This document shows, one piece after another, positions 15,986 to 24,663 of a DNA stretch of 64,000 nt. The DNA is from Palsa-504 sp963835775 (GTDB taxonomy: Bacteria > Actinomycetota > Actinomycetes > Streptosporangiales > Streptosporangiaceae), in the NCBI GenBank assembly GCA_963835775.1, contig CAWIHB010000019.1, forward strand, positions 12,883 to 76,882, read 5' to 3'. The notes beneath the pieces were generated by a model. The model was given only the letters and a program-made list of their open reading frames with translations, was not told the origin of the DNA and made no database searches. Numbering within the stretch: position 1 is the first letter of the stretch; the number at the start of each line of letters is the position of its first letter. The translations under genes and the position numbers were made by a program.

Positions 15986-16863
15986 GCACGGCTGCGGACG
16001 CGCTGGCTGCGCTGCCCGGCTACGCCGACCTGGGGCCCGGCGACCTGATCCTCAGCCACTTCAGCCTGGGCCGGTTCCGCCCCTTCGAGGAGCGGGTCCG
16101 GGCCGCCGCCGAGGCCGGGTTCGCCGCGATGGGACTGTACGTCGGCGACTACCAGCGGCTGCGGGCCGAGGGCGCCACGGATGCCGACCTGCGGGCCGTG
16201 CTCGACCAGCACGGGATGCGGGTGGTCGAGATCGAGGCACTGCGCGGCTGGTCGGCCACTGGTGCCGAACGGGCGGCCTACCTGCAGACCGAGCAGTCGG
16301 TCTTCGCCATGAGCGACGCGCTCGGGCCCGGTCACCACGTCCAGGTCATCGGGCCCTACACCGGCACTCTCGACGACGCGGCCGAGGCCTTCGCCGACGT
16401 CTGCGACCGCGCGGCCGAGCACGGCCTGGCCGCGGCCATCGAGTTCCTGCCCGAGATGTCGAACATCCCGGACGCCGCCACGGCCATGCAGATCGTGACC
16501 GCGGCCGGCCGGGCCAACGGCGGCATCTGCCTGGACTGCTGGCACCACTTCCGGGGCGCGGCCGACGACGGCATGCTGCGCGCCATGCCGGCCGAAGCCA
16601 TCTTCACCGTGCAGCTCGACGACGGGCCGCGGCAGCGGGTCGACCCGGACTACTACACCGACTGCACCGGGCACCGGAACGTGCCCGGAGACGGCGACTT
16701 CGACCTGACCGGCTTCCTCCGCTTGGTCGGTGAGATGGGCGTGTGCCTGCCGCTGTCGGTCGAGGTGATGTCCGTTGACCTGCAGCCGCGGCCTGCTGGC
16801 GAGGTGGCCCGGCGGCTGGCCGAGGCCACCCGGGCCGTCGTAGCGGCCGCGGCCGCGACCTGA
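15982..16863 (+). CDS. Sugar-phosphate isomerase-like TIM-barrel protein
   Basis: A 293-residue AP-endonuclease-2/xylose-isomerase-like TIM barrel. Segments that place it are LILSHFSLGRFRPFEERVRA, AAEAGFAAMGLYVGDY, AAIEFLPEMSNIPD (metal-binding glutamate), GICLDCWHHFRG and VQLDDGPRQ, with a late glutamate in LPLSVEVMS. Members isomerise or epimerise sugars and sugar acids, or dehydrate cyclitols, with a divalent metal. The ATG at 15982 overlaps the SDR stop, so SDR plus isomerase may act in sequence on one polyol- or ketose-like compound. The substrate is unknown. Confidence 0.85.
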   Translation: MSTAADALAALPGYADLGPGDLILSHFSLGRFRPFEERVRAAAEAGFAAMGLYVGDYQRLRAEGATDADLRAVLDQHGMRVVEIEALRGWSATGAERAAYLQTEQSVFAMSDALGPGHHVQVIGPYTGTLDDAAEAFADVCDRAAEHGLAAAIEFLPEMSNIPDAATAMQIVTAAGRANGGICLDCWHHFRGAADDGMLRAMPAEAIFTVQLDDGPRQRVDPDYYTDCTGHRNVPGDGDFDLTGFLRLVGEMGVCLPLSVEVMSVDLQPRPAGEVARRLAEATRAVVAAAAAT

Positions 16864-16877
16864 ACCGAGGAGATGGC

Positions 16878-17318
16878 ATGAGCGTAGAAGACGAGCTGGC
16901 CATCCGGGCGCTGGTGGCCCGGTACGCCGATGCGGTCTGCCGCCACGACCCGGACGCCTGGGCGGCGACCTGGGCCGAGGACTGCCGCTGGGACCTAGGC
17001 GGCGGCCGGGTCACCTCCGGCCGGGCCGAGACCCTGAACCTGTGGCGCACGGCCACCGCCTCCTACGACTGGGTCGGGCAGGTGGTGACGACCGGCCTGA
17101 TCGACATCGAGGGGGGCCGGGCCCGCGGCTCGTGGTACATCATCGAGTTCAACCAGCGCGCCCAGGGCGACGGCACCCTGCACCTCGGGCACTACGACGA
17201 CGAGTACGTGCGCACGCCGGACGGGTGGCGGTTCGCCTCCCGCAGTATGCACATGATCTACCGGGGGGCCATGGACCGTGGCACGGTGGTCCCGCTGCCA
17301 CCGCGCGGGACGCCGTAG
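16878..17318 (+). CDS. NTF2/SnoaL-like protein
   Basis: A 146-residue alpha+beta-barrel protein of the nuclear-transport-factor-2-like superfamily. It begins MSVEDELAIRALVARYADAV and has HDPDAWAATWAEDCRWDLGG, the usual helix then first barrel strand. Residues such as D and H in YADAVCRHDPD suit a small-molecule lyase, isomerase or hydratase. In catabolic clusters these often act as steroid-isomerase-like or dehydratase enzymes, or as Rieske small subunits. The ATG at 16878 follows GAGGAG, 14 bp after the preceding gene. Confidence 0.82.
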   Translation: MSVEDELAIRALVARYADAVCRHDPDAWAATWAEDCRWDLGGGRVTSGRAETLNLWRTATASYDWVGQVVTTGLIDIEGGRARGSWYIIEFNQRAQGDGTLHLGHYDDEYVRTPDGWRFASRSMHMIYRGAMDRGTVVPLPPRGTP

Positions 17319-17327
17319 GCTGCGCTC

Positions 17328-18155
17328 GTGCCTGAACCGCCGCTGATCCTGGTTACCAACGACGACGGTTTCGGCTCGCCCGGGCTGCGCGCGGCCGCCG
17401 AGGCCGTGGCCGACCTGGGCGAGCTGCTCCTGGTCGCGCCGGCCACTCAGCAGACCGCCATGAGCCGCGCCTTCGTGACCGACCCGGGCGCCGGCGTGGT
17501 CAAGCAGGTGGCGATGCAGGTCGCCGGCCGGGCCGTGCCCGGCTACGCCATCACCGGATCGCCGGTGATGGCCGTGACCCACGCGGTCCTGGAGCTGGCG
17601 CCGCGGCCGATCGCGCTGTGCGTCAGCGGGATCAACTACGGCGAGAACATCGGCGGCTCCATCGGCGTCAGCGGGACCGTCGGTGCCGCGTTCGAGGCGG
17701 ACGCGCACGGCATCCCGGCCATCGCCGCCGCGATCACCGCCCAGGTCAGCGAGTGGCGGACGTTCGGCACCGTCGACTGGAGTGCCGCCACGCACTTCAC
17801 CCGGCTGCTGGCCCGGCAGGTCCTCGCGGACGGCATGCCGGCCGGGGTGTCCGTGCTCAACCTCAACGTGCCCCGCAGTGCCACTACCCGCACCGAGCTG
17901 CGCAAGACGGTGCAGGGCCCCGAGCCCTACTACGTCCGGTGCCGGCCCGATCCACCCCGGCCGCTGGACCAGCCGTACCAGTTCGCCGTCGACGTGAGCA
18001 TCGACCCCGGTCGCCTGGAGCCCGGGACGGACATTCACGCCATCATCCACGACCAGGTGGCTTCGGTCACCCCGCTGACCTGGCAGCAGACCGCCACCAC
18101 CGACTGGACGCCGGCCGAACAGACCCGCCTACCTTGGCCCGGGATGGGTGACTGA
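17328..18155 (+). CDS. surE: SurE-like 5'/3'-nucleotidase
   Basis: A 275-residue SurE-family phosphatase. The metal site is ILVTNDDGFGSPGL, followed by VAPATQQTAMSRAF (conserved serine) and VSGINYGENIGGSIGVSGTV (conserved asparagine), with GTVGAAFEADAHGIPAIA. The family dephosphorylates nucleoside monophosphates and other small phosphoesters with a divalent metal. The GTG at 17328 lies 9 bp after the NTF2-like gene. Its place in a catabolic operon and overlap with a second phosphatase gene suggest a non-nucleotide phosphate ester as substrate; that is inference. Confidence 0.88.
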   Translation: MPEPPLILVTNDDGFGSPGLRAAAEAVADLGELLLVAPATQQTAMSRAFVTDPGAGVVKQVAMQVAGRAVPGYAITGSPVMAVTHAVLELAPRPIALCVSGINYGENIGGSIGVSGTVGAAFEADAHGIPAIAAAITAQVSEWRTFGTVDWSAATHFTRLLARQVLADGMPAGVSVLNLNVPRSATTRTELRKTVQGPEPYYVRCRPDPPRPLDQPYQFAVDVSIDPGRLEPGTDIHAIIHDQVASVTPLTWQQTATTDWTPAEQTRLPWPGMGD

Positions 18156-18816
18156 GGTGGGCGTGCTGCTGCTCGTCCGGCACGGCCAGGGCTCCCTCGG
18201 CACGTCCAACTACGACGAGCTGTCCGAGCTCGGCGGCCGGCAGGCCCGGCTGGTGGGAGCCCGGCTGGCCCGCGCCGACCTGCGCGTGAGCCAGGCCTGG
18301 TGCGGCGCCCTGGCCCGCCAGCGGGAGACCGCCCGCACGGTCCTGGCCGAGCTGGGCCTCCCGCCGGCTGAGCTGCGCGCCGACGACCGGCTGGACGAGT
18401 ACGACCACCTGGGGGTGATGGCCGCGGACGGCACCGGCGACCCGTTCGCCTCGGCCGTCACGCCGCAGGAGCGCCTGGCCCTGCAGTCGACGCTGGACGA
18501 GGCGATCAGCCGGTGGATCCGGGGCGGCGCCGGCTACCCGGAGCCGCACCGCGTCTTCACCGCCCGGGTCGAAGCCGTGGTCGCCGAGCTGACCGCCCAG
18601 CCGGGCACCACGGTGGCCGTGACGTCGGCCGGGGTGATCGCGGTAATCTGCGCCCAGCTCACCGGCCTGCCCGCCGACCGGTGGCCGGCCCTGGCCCGGG
18701 TGGTCGTGAACACCAGCGTCACCAAGCTCATCACCGGCCGGACCGGGACCCACCTGCTGACCTTCAACGACCACGCCCACCTGGAGGGTGACCGCTTGCT
18801 GATCACCTACCGCTAG
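18148..18816 (+). CDS. Histidine phosphatase family protein
   Basis: A 222-residue phosphoglycerate-mutase-like phosphatase. The RHG motif is LLLVRHGQGSLG, with the phospho-accepting histidine at position 12. SELGGRQARLVGARL follows in the usual place and TSAGVIAVI holds the late substrate-binding site, where A-G takes the place of the more usual H-G; the second catalytic histidine is therefore not seen there. The GTG at 18148 overlaps the surE stop by 8 bp, so the two phosphatases are translationally coupled. It hydrolyses a phosphomonoester; the substrate is not evident. Confidence 0.85.
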   Translation: MTEVGVLLLVRHGQGSLGTSNYDELSELGGRQARLVGARLARADLRVSQAWCGALARQRETARTVLAELGLPPAELRADDRLDEYDHLGVMAADGTGDPFASAVTPQERLALQSTLDEAISRWIRGGAGYPEPHRVFTARVEAVVAELTAQPGTTVAVTSAGVIAVICAQLTGLPADRWPALARVVVNTSVTKLITGRTGTHLLTFNDHAHLEGDRLLITYR

Positions 18817-19005
18817 CTGCCCAGCCCGAGCACCACCAATCAACCGCAAAACGCAAATCCACCGCGATATTGGGACATATGAAACTGGTGTGACAACAGG
18901 GAGGCGCACCCGCGCCAGTCACTCCAAGAAAGCGCACCCACGATCGATCCGGTCGGGCGGGCCGCGAGCCGCGAGCCGCGGGCCGCGAGTACGAGGAGGC
19001 AGGCA

Positions 19006-19827
19006 ATGGATCTGGCCGGACGGAAGGTGCTGGTCACCGGGGCCAATCGTGGGGTCGGCACGGCGTTCGTCAGTGCCGCGCTGAGCCGGCAGGCGGCGAC
19101 CGTGGTCGCTGCCGCGCGCCAGATCGCGTCGCTGCCCCCGTCCGGGGATCCGGCTCGCGTTGTGCCGGCCCGGCTCGACGTCACCGACCGGGCCCAGGTC
19201 GCCGCGGTGGCCAGCGAGCACCCCGACGTCGACCTGCTCGTCTGCAACGCAGGCGTCACCTGCCAGCGGCCCCTGCTGAGCGACGTCACCGAGGCCGCGC
19301 TCCGGGAGGTCATGGAGGTGAACTTCTTCGGGCCGCTGGCCCTGGCCCGGGCCTTCGCCCCTGCTTTGCGCCGGGCCGGTTCCGGCGTCATCTTCGTGCT
19401 GTCGGTCAGCGCGGTGACGCTGTCGCGCAGCGCCCCCGTCTACAGCGCCAGCAAGGCGGCCTGCCTGATGCTCGCCCTCGACCTGCGCGAGGAACTGCGC
19501 GAAGCCGGCGGGACCGTGACCGTCGTCCTGCCCGGGTTCATCGACACCGACATGGGGGCCGCCTTCGACACCGCCGCCAAGGCCACCCCGGCCCAGATCG
19601 CCGGGCTCGCGCTCGACGGCTGGCTGGCCGGCCAGCCCACGATCTGGCCGGATCGGTTCGCCGAACTGGTCCGCGACGTGGTGGGAGATCCGTTCCGGGC
19701 CCTGCTGGACGAGCCGAGACAGGTCATGACCGGCGTGCACGCGGCGTTCCATGCGGCCGGTGCGGCCGCCGCACCGGCCGCCACGTCGGCCGCCACGCCA
19801 GACCAGGCCCGGCGGCAGGAGCGCTAG
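19006..19827 (+). CDS. SDR family oxidoreductase
   Basis: A 273-residue SDR. The cofactor site is KVLVTGANRGVGTAFV, followed by AARLD-like segment VPARLDVTDRAQV, VCNAGVT in place of NNAG, and SAPVYSASKAACLMLALDLR with the catalytic Y-x-x-x-K. Residues after 240 are an alanine-rich tail without homology. The arginine in ANRG and the AARQ following strand 2 suggest NADP(H). The ATG at 19006 has a strong AGGAGGCAGGC site. It stands alone after a 189-bp gap with AT-rich sequence (18838-18900), which probably holds its promoter. Confidence 0.9.
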   Translation: MDLAGRKVLVTGANRGVGTAFVSAALSRQAATVVAAARQIASLPPSGDPARVVPARLDVTDRAQVAAVASEHPDVDLLVCNAGVTCQRPLLSDVTEAALREVMEVNFFGPLALARAFAPALRRAGSGVIFVLSVSAVTLSRSAPVYSASKAACLMLALDLREELREAGGTVTVVLPGFIDTDMGAAFDTAAKATPAQIAGLALDGWLAGQPTIWPDRFAELVRDVVGDPFRALLDEPRQVMTGVHAAFHAAGAAAAPAATSAATPDQARRQER

Positions 19828-19881
19828 CCGCCCCGCAGGACCTGGGCGAACTCGCCCAGCGCGGTGATCTGCTGCACCGGG

Positions 19882-21018
19882 TCAGCCATCGGCGCTGGCC
19901 TGGCCGGGATGCGCGGACCATTCCTGCGGCTCGGTGATGACCACGCACTCGAAGTGCGCCAGCCCCGCCTGGCCGTCACCGTCGCTGGTCAGCCGGGTGA
20001 AGTTCTCCGCCCAGGCATGGTCGAACTCGAAGGACCGCCCGCTGGAGTCGGTGATCTGGGTGGGATGCGAAACGTCCCAGACCTCACCCTCGACGTGATA
20101 GTCACCGCGGTACACGCCCTGGCCCAGCCCGTCGTTGAAGCCGCCGAAGTACCCGCCGCCCTGGCAGTAGACCCAGCCGAGGTCCTCGGCCTGGTACCTG
20201 CGGACGACCCCCTCGGCGTCGGTCAGCCGGAACGTGCCGGACCGCAGCCGCCGTCCGCCGTCGTAGAACTGCAGGTCATGCTCGACGCCGGTCACCGCCA
20301 CGGTGCGGTCGGCCAGCATGATGGCGCCCTTTCCTGACGCCCGGCGGCCGCTCGGGTCGACGAAGTAGAAGCCGCCGTGGTCGGGCATGTCGAACAGCAC
20401 CCACTGCCGGACGCCGGGCACCCTCCGCCGGGCGCCTACGGTCGGCGCGGCGTACAGCCGCGGGCCGCCGCGGCCGGCCTGGTAGCCCCACGAGTGGTTC
20501 CTGAAGAACGAGTCCGTCGCCGCGTCCAGGCCGAACCGCTCGCCGCCGACCTCGGCCCACCCGTCGCACTTCCCGGTGATCTCGTAGGTCATCCGCTCGC
20601 TGATCAGCCGGCCGTCGATGCGCGTCACCTCGGCCGGATCCTCGTACGGCACCGTAGCGCTGCGGCAGGTCACGTCCAGCGCGAAGCCGAACTCGTTGTC
20701 CTCCAGGACCAGCCGCACCGTCCGCATCGGCTCGAGGATCTCCAGCCGCAGCGGGCCTACCGCCAGCTCGTCCATGTGCGGGCGCAGCCGCCGCGACAGC
20801 CGGATGTTGTGCTGCCGGCCGTCGTGCCGCAGGCACACGAACCCGTCCAGGACGTCATTGTTGTGGTAAAGGCGCAGCGACGAGGTCAGGCATACCTGGC
20901 CGGCCTGGTCGCTCAGGCAGACGTAGTGCCCGTCGTTCCACTGCGGATCGCTCCCCGCCACGCCGGCGAACGACGCGGTGATCTGATGGAACGGGTACTC
21001 GTCGAACCGAAGCAGCAT
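19882..21018 (-). CDS. CrtC/AttH-like lipocalin-fold protein (DUF7064/7065 type)
   Basis: A 378-residue protein. It begins MLLRFDEYPFHQITASFAGV and has the motif SFFRNHSWGYQAGRGGP in the middle, then VLFDMPDHGGFYFV and WVYCQGGGYFGGFNDGLGQG near the C-terminus. The N/D-H-S-W-G motif with two successive beta-barrel halves is seen in hydroxyneurosporene-synthase-like and AttH-like proteins and in uncharacterised proteins of catabolic clusters. Members of the wider family hydrate or isomerise hydrophobic, often terpenoid, substrates. The ATG at 21018 follows GGGAGGG. The function here is not established. Confidence 0.75.
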   Translation of the reverse strand: MLLRFDEYPFHQITASFAGVAGSDPQWNDGHYVCLSDQAGQVCLTSSLRLYHNNDVLDGFVCLRHDGRQHNIRLSRRLRPHMDELAVGPLRLEILEPMRTVRLVLEDNEFGFALDVTCRSATVPYEDPAEVTRIDGRLISERMTYEITGKCDGWAEVGGERFGLDAATDSFFRNHSWGYQAGRGGPRLYAAPTVGARRRVPGVRQWVLFDMPDHGGFYFVDPSGRRASGKGAIMLADRTVAVTGVEHDLQFYDGGRRLRSGTFRLTDAEGVVRRYQAEDLGWVYCQGGGYFGGFNDGLGQGVYRGDYHVEGEVWDVSHPTQITDSSGRSFEFDHAWAENFTRLTSDGDGQAGLAHFECVVITEPQEWSAHPGQASADG

Positions 21019-21037
21019 GCTGCCCTCCCGTCTGTGC

Positions 21038-21211
21038 TCAGCCGGACCCGGCGAGCGTATCGGCGATCCAGTCCGCCAGCTGGGCCTTGAACGACGTGTG
21101 GACCAGCTCGATCCACAGGCCGCCCGCGAACGGGTGGTAGCTGAACCGGGCCGGCTGCCCGTCCCGGCCGGCGTCGTGCACCCGGGCCGCCAGCACTGAG
21201 CCCGGGAGCAC
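21038..21211 (-). pseudogene. C-terminal remnant of a VOC-family protein
   Basis: A 57-codon frame that opens at a GTG reads VLAARVHDAGRDGQPARFSY then HPFAGGLWIELV. This matches the last strand of vicinal-oxygen-chelate (glyoxalase/dioxygenase) proteins, including the metal glutamate in WIEL. The rest of the roughly 150-residue domain is absent and a TGA lies immediately upstream in frame. It is best read as the surviving 3' end of a gene that once preceded the CrtC/AttH-like gene. Confidence 0.5.
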
Positions 21212-21344
21212 CGAAGAGTGTCATGCGCAGCGCCCTCACACCGATCTTCTAGCGGACCAGCCGGCAGCCGGTACAAACTGTTGACACACTATAGTTTCTG
21301 TCGTGTGCCGGGAAGTGGCTCCCCGGCACGTTCGGAGGTTCGCG

Positions 21345-21815
21345 GTGCCTGATCCGTCGCTGCTGACACAGCTGCTGGACCGCCAGGAGATCACGGCCGT
21401 GATGGCCGCCTACACCCGGTGGGCCGACCTGAACCGGCCCGAGGAGCAGGCGGCAGTGTTCACCGAGGACGGCCGGGTCAGCTACCACCCGGACGACTGG
21501 ATCGTCGGCCGCGCGGCCCTGACCGAGAAGCTGCGCACCGCGCTGGCCGGCTACGCGCAGACCAGCCACCACCTGAGCAACATCGAGATCGACTTCCAGG
21601 GCCCGGACTCGGCCACCGCCCAGAGCGCGGTCATCGCCTGGCACCGCCGCCACGACGGTTCCGAATGGACCCTCTACGGCCGCTACGTGGACCGGTGGAC
21701 GCGGTCCGGCGACGGCTGGCGGCTGGCCGAACGCGAGCTCCGGGCGGCGGGCGCCACCGGCCGGGACGACCGCCAGCTGCCGCCGCTGGGCCGCGCCTCC
21801 GGCGCGCTGACCTGA
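21345..21815 (+). CDS. NTF2/SnoaL-like protein
   Basis: A 156-residue SnoaL-like protein. It begins with the helix LLTQLLDRQEITAVMAAYTR, then WADLNRPEEQAAVFTEDGRV and the barrel strands ending in WTRSGDGWRLAERELRAAG. The GTG at 21345 sits 6 bp after GGAGG (21334-21338); the longer frame from 21303 would add a non-conserved leader. The role is probably a lyase or isomerase, or a scaffold in the pathway of the next two genes. It is one of five such proteins in the window. Confidence 0.82.
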   Translation: MPDPSLLTQLLDRQEITAVMAAYTRWADLNRPEEQAAVFTEDGRVSYHPDDWIVGRAALTEKLRTALAGYAQTSHHLSNIEIDFQGPDSATAQSAVIAWHRRHDGSEWTLYGRYVDRWTRSGDGWRLAERELRAAGATGRDDRQLPPLGRASGALT

Positions 21816-21876
21816 CCCGGCCCGGGACACCATGCTGCCACCTTCACGGCTTACTTCTCCCACCACCGGAGGCCCC

Positions 21877-22878
21877 ATGCGCTCGCTCGTCCTGGGCGGC
21901 TCGACGTTCGTCGGCCGCCGCCTCGTGCTCCTGCTGGCCGGGCAAGGCCATGAGGTCAGCGTCCTCAACCGGGGCCGGACCCCCAGCGCGCTGCCGCCGG
22001 AGGTCCGCCGGTACGTCGCCGACCGCACCGACGTCGGCTCCATGCGGTCCGCGCTGGAGAGGACCGAGTGGGACGCCATCTTCGACGTGTCCGGCTTCGT
22101 GATGGTGGCGGGCGGCTCGCCCATCGCCGACCTGCTCGCGCTGTTCGACGGACGCACCGCGGCCTATGTCTTCGTCTCCTCGATCATGGCCTACCGGCCC
22201 AGCCCGCTCATGCCGTGGACCGAGGACCAGCCCACCTCGGCCGATCCGGTCACCAGCTACGGCGGCTTCAAGGCCTACGCCGAGGCGGAGGTGCGCAACC
22301 GCCACGGGCAGACCGGGTTCCCGGGCAGCATCGCCCGGCCGGCCGCGATCTACGGCCCGGACAACAACATCCTGGACATGGAGACCGCCATGTTCCTGCG
22401 GCTGCGGCGCAAGCTGCCCGTACTGCTGCCGCACGGCGGGCTGGTCACCGGGAACTACGGCCACGTCGACGACCTGTGCGCGCAGCTGCTGGCCATGGCC
22501 AGGGACCCGCAGGCCGTCGCGGGAGAGGTGATCAACACGACCGGGGCCGCCATCACCACGGCGGGCTACGTGCACGCGCTGGCCGAGATCGTCGGGGTAG
22601 AGCCCGATATCCACCTGCTGCCCGACGAGCTGCTGGGCAAGGTGCCCGGCCCGCTGTTCGGCCACCTGTTCGGCGCCCGGCACCACGCAGTGATCTCGAC
22701 GGAGAAGGCGCGGCGGCTCGGCCTGCCCGATGAGCGCGGCTTCGTCGAGGGCCATCAGCAGACGTACGAATGGTTCTGCTCGTCGCCGTTCGCCGACGCG
22801 CCGGACGCGATGTCCGACCCGGTCTGGGGCGCCGGATACGACTTCGCGGCCGAGGCCAGAGCCCTGGCCCGGCTATGA
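21877..22878 (+). CDS. NAD-dependent epimerase/dehydratase family protein
   Basis: A 333-residue extended SDR. The cofactor motif is LVLGGSTFVGRRLV (G-G-x-x-F-x-G at residues 7-13), followed by VLNRGRTPS, FVSSIMAYRPS and the catalytic region SYGGFKAYAEAEV with Y-x-x-x-K. Related proteins are plant-type chloroplast epimerases and bacterial NDP-sugar or flavanone-type reductases. The ATG at 21877 follows GGAGG. It overlaps the downstream kinase by 4 bp (ATGA), so epimerase and kinase are produced together. Confidence 0.87.
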   Translation: MRSLVLGGSTFVGRRLVLLLAGQGHEVSVLNRGRTPSALPPEVRRYVADRTDVGSMRSALERTEWDAIFDVSGFVMVAGGSPIADLLALFDGRTAAYVFVSSIMAYRPSPLMPWTEDQPTSADPVTSYGGFKAYAEAEVRNRHGQTGFPGSIARPAAIYGPDNNILDMETAMFLRLRRKLPVLLPHGGLVTGNYGHVDDLCAQLLAMARDPQAVAGEVINTTGAAITTAGYVHALAEIVGVEPDIHLLPDELLGKVPGPLFGHLFGARHHAVISTEKARRLGLPDERGFVEGHQQTYEWFCSSPFADAPDAMSDPVWGAGYDFAAEARALARL

Positions 22879-24221
22879 CCGTCTTCGTCGAGGACGCGGT
22901 CCTGCGCGACGCGCGGCAGCGCGCGGAGCGGCTGCCGCTCAGCCCCGCGGAACAGCGGCGCTGGCAGGAGGTGGCCGCCTACGCCGCGGCCCGCGGCCCC
23001 GACCCGAACCCGGAACGGGCCGCCGTGCTGCGAGAGCTGCTCAGCCTGCCCGGTGCGGACGACCGGCAGGTGCTGGAGGCGGCAGGCCGCCTGCTCAGCG
23101 ACGCGGTGACCGGCGGCGACACGGTGACCGGCGGCCGGGTGGCGGATGACGCCGGATCTGCCGAACGGGCCAGGCCGGTGTATGCCCTATGCCGGGAGTG
23201 GTTCGAGGCGGACGTCAAGGCGGCGGCTCCGCTGCTCGAGCTGTTCACCGGCCACCACCGGGACCCCGAGGGCGGCCCGCTGCCGCCCGACCCCGAACTG
23301 GTGGGCCGGCTCGGCCAGTGGCTGACCCAGCGGGCCGGACCCGGCGCCCGGCTGGAGGACGCGACGGTCATCGCCGGCGGGTTCAGCCGGCTCATGCTCG
23401 ATGTGCGCTGGACCGGCGGGCACGGCGTGGTGCGGATCGAGCAGGACGGCATGTTCGCCACCGAGGGGCGCCGCGAGGCGTCGGTCATGCGGATCCTGCG
23501 GGCCCGTGGCTATCCGGTGCCCGCCATCTTGTGGGAGGAGCCTGATCCTGCCGTCCTGGGCCATCCGTTCTTCGTTATGGACTTCGTCGAGGGCCGCGCG
23601 CGGACCGATGACGAGGGCCTCGACGACGTGCTGCGGGTCCTGGCCCGGCTGTATGGGCTCGGCCAGGCGGCGGTGGACGAGGTCGCGGCCCTCGACGGCA
23701 TCCCGGCCGGCGGCGAAGCGGAGCAGGTCATCGAGGCCCAGCTGCGGCACTGGCACGACGTGTACCGGTCCGCTGTCACGTATCCGATTCCGCTGCTCGA
23801 GCGGGGCTTCGCCTGGCTGCGCGCCAACCTGAGGCCCACCGGGCCATCGGTCATCGTGCACGGCGACCCCGGGCCGGGGAACGCGCTGCAGGATGCCACC
23901 GGCGTGGCCGCGGTCATCGACTGGGAGCTGGCCCACGCGGGCGACGCGGCCGAGGACTGGGCCTACCTTGCTCTGATCCGCGGGCGCCGGCTGGGTTCCC
24001 CGCAGCAGTGGAAGGGCCGGATCGCCGCCACCACGGGCGTGGCCTACGACGAGCCGACCTGGCGGGCCTGGGAGGCCTTCAACTCGGTCAAGGGCGCCTG
24101 CGTCAACCTGACCGCCCTGGATGTGTTCCGCCGCACCGCCCGCCCCACCCCCGACCTGCTGGCCATCGGGGTGGCCGTCCACCTGCGCTTCCTGGCCCGG
24201 GCCGTGGAGCTAACCAGCTGA
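22875..24221 (+). CDS. APH-family phosphotransferase
   Basis: A 448-residue protein. Residues about 1-150 form a helical N-terminal domain that I do not recognise. From about 155 comes a kinase fold: ATVIAGGFSRLMLDVRW (nucleotide loop), FFVMDFVEGRA hinge, VIVHGDPGPGNALQ (Brenner motif H-G-D-x-x-x-x-N) and AAVIDWELAHAGDAAEDW (metal-binding D-W-E). The family phosphorylates hydroxyl groups of small molecules with ATP; in actinobacterial catabolic clusters it accompanies acyl-CoA dehydrogenases. Translational coupling to the epimerase suggests its product as substrate, which is inference. Confidence 0.88.
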   Translation: MTVFVEDAVLRDARQRAERLPLSPAEQRRWQEVAAYAAARGPDPNPERAAVLRELLSLPGADDRQVLEAAGRLLSDAVTGGDTVTGGRVADDAGSAERARPVYALCREWFEADVKAAAPLLELFTGHHRDPEGGPLPPDPELVGRLGQWLTQRAGPGARLEDATVIAGGFSRLMLDVRWTGGHGVVRIEQDGMFATEGRREASVMRILRARGYPVPAILWEEPDPAVLGHPFFVMDFVEGRARTDDEGLDDVLRVLARLYGLGQAAVDEVAALDGIPAGGEAEQVIEAQLRHWHDVYRSAVTYPIPLLERGFAWLRANLRPTGPSVIVHGDPGPGNALQDATGVAAVIDWELAHAGDAAEDWAYLALIRGRRLGSPQQWKGRIAATTGVAYDEPTWRAWEAFNSVKGACVNLTALDVFRRTARPTPDLLAIGVAVHLRFLARAVELTS

Positions 24222-24226
24222 GGAAA

Positions 24227-24658
24227 CTAGCCGCCGCGCAGTGAGCGCTCGCGCGACCCGCCGTCGTGGTAGTCCGCCTCGCGGGTGACGGTCAGGCCGT
24301 CGAAGATCAGGTACGACATGCCCTCGACGGTCCAGCGCCGGCCGACCAGCTCGGGGCCCAGGTTGTCCTGGGTCTGGGTGGCGCTCATCGTCCACAGCAT
24401 GGCCAGCCCGTCCGGGCGCGACCAGAAATCCCCGGTCGGCTCCAGCACCAGGTCGGGGTAGCGCTGCCGCCCGTGCCCGAAGTAGGCGCGGATGGCGGGC
24501 CAGCCCCGGTGCTCGCCGCCGATGATGTCGTAGAGCACGCCGTCCTCGGCGAAGTAACGCCGCGGCCCGTCCAGGTCAGGCGCCGACCAGGCGCCGAACA
24601 GCGCGGTGGCGACCTCGATCCGCCCTGCGGCCAGCGCGGGGTCGCCGTTCGCAGCCAC
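24227..24658 (-). CDS. NTF2/SnoaL-like protein
   Basis: A 143-residue protein. Recognisable parts are RIEVATALFGAWSAPDLDGP, RRYFAEDGVLYDIIGGEHRG, WPAIRAYFGHGRQRYPDL and the closing strands LIFDGLTVTREADYHD. This is the usual SnoaL pattern of polyketide-cyclase-like or limonene-epoxide-hydrolase-like proteins. GTG at 24658 is 3 bp after the stop of the ABC permease and continues that operon; the ribosome site AAGGCG overlaps the permease end. The association with an importer suggests action on the imported compound. Confidence 0.72.
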   Translation of the reverse strand: MAANGDPALAAGRIEVATALFGAWSAPDLDGPRRYFAEDGVLYDIIGGEHRGWPAIRAYFGHGRQRYPDLVLEPTGDFWSRPDGLAMLWTMSATQTQDNLGPELVGRRWTVEGMSYLIFDGLTVTREADYHDGGSRERSLRGG

Positions 24659-24663
24659 TCGTG

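Noticed and set aside
19824..19889. A 21-codon minus frame starting MADPVQQITALGEFAQ after the CrtC/AttH-like gene
   Set aside because: It looks like the start of a protein cut short, but it is too small to assign and overlaps the ends of two genes.
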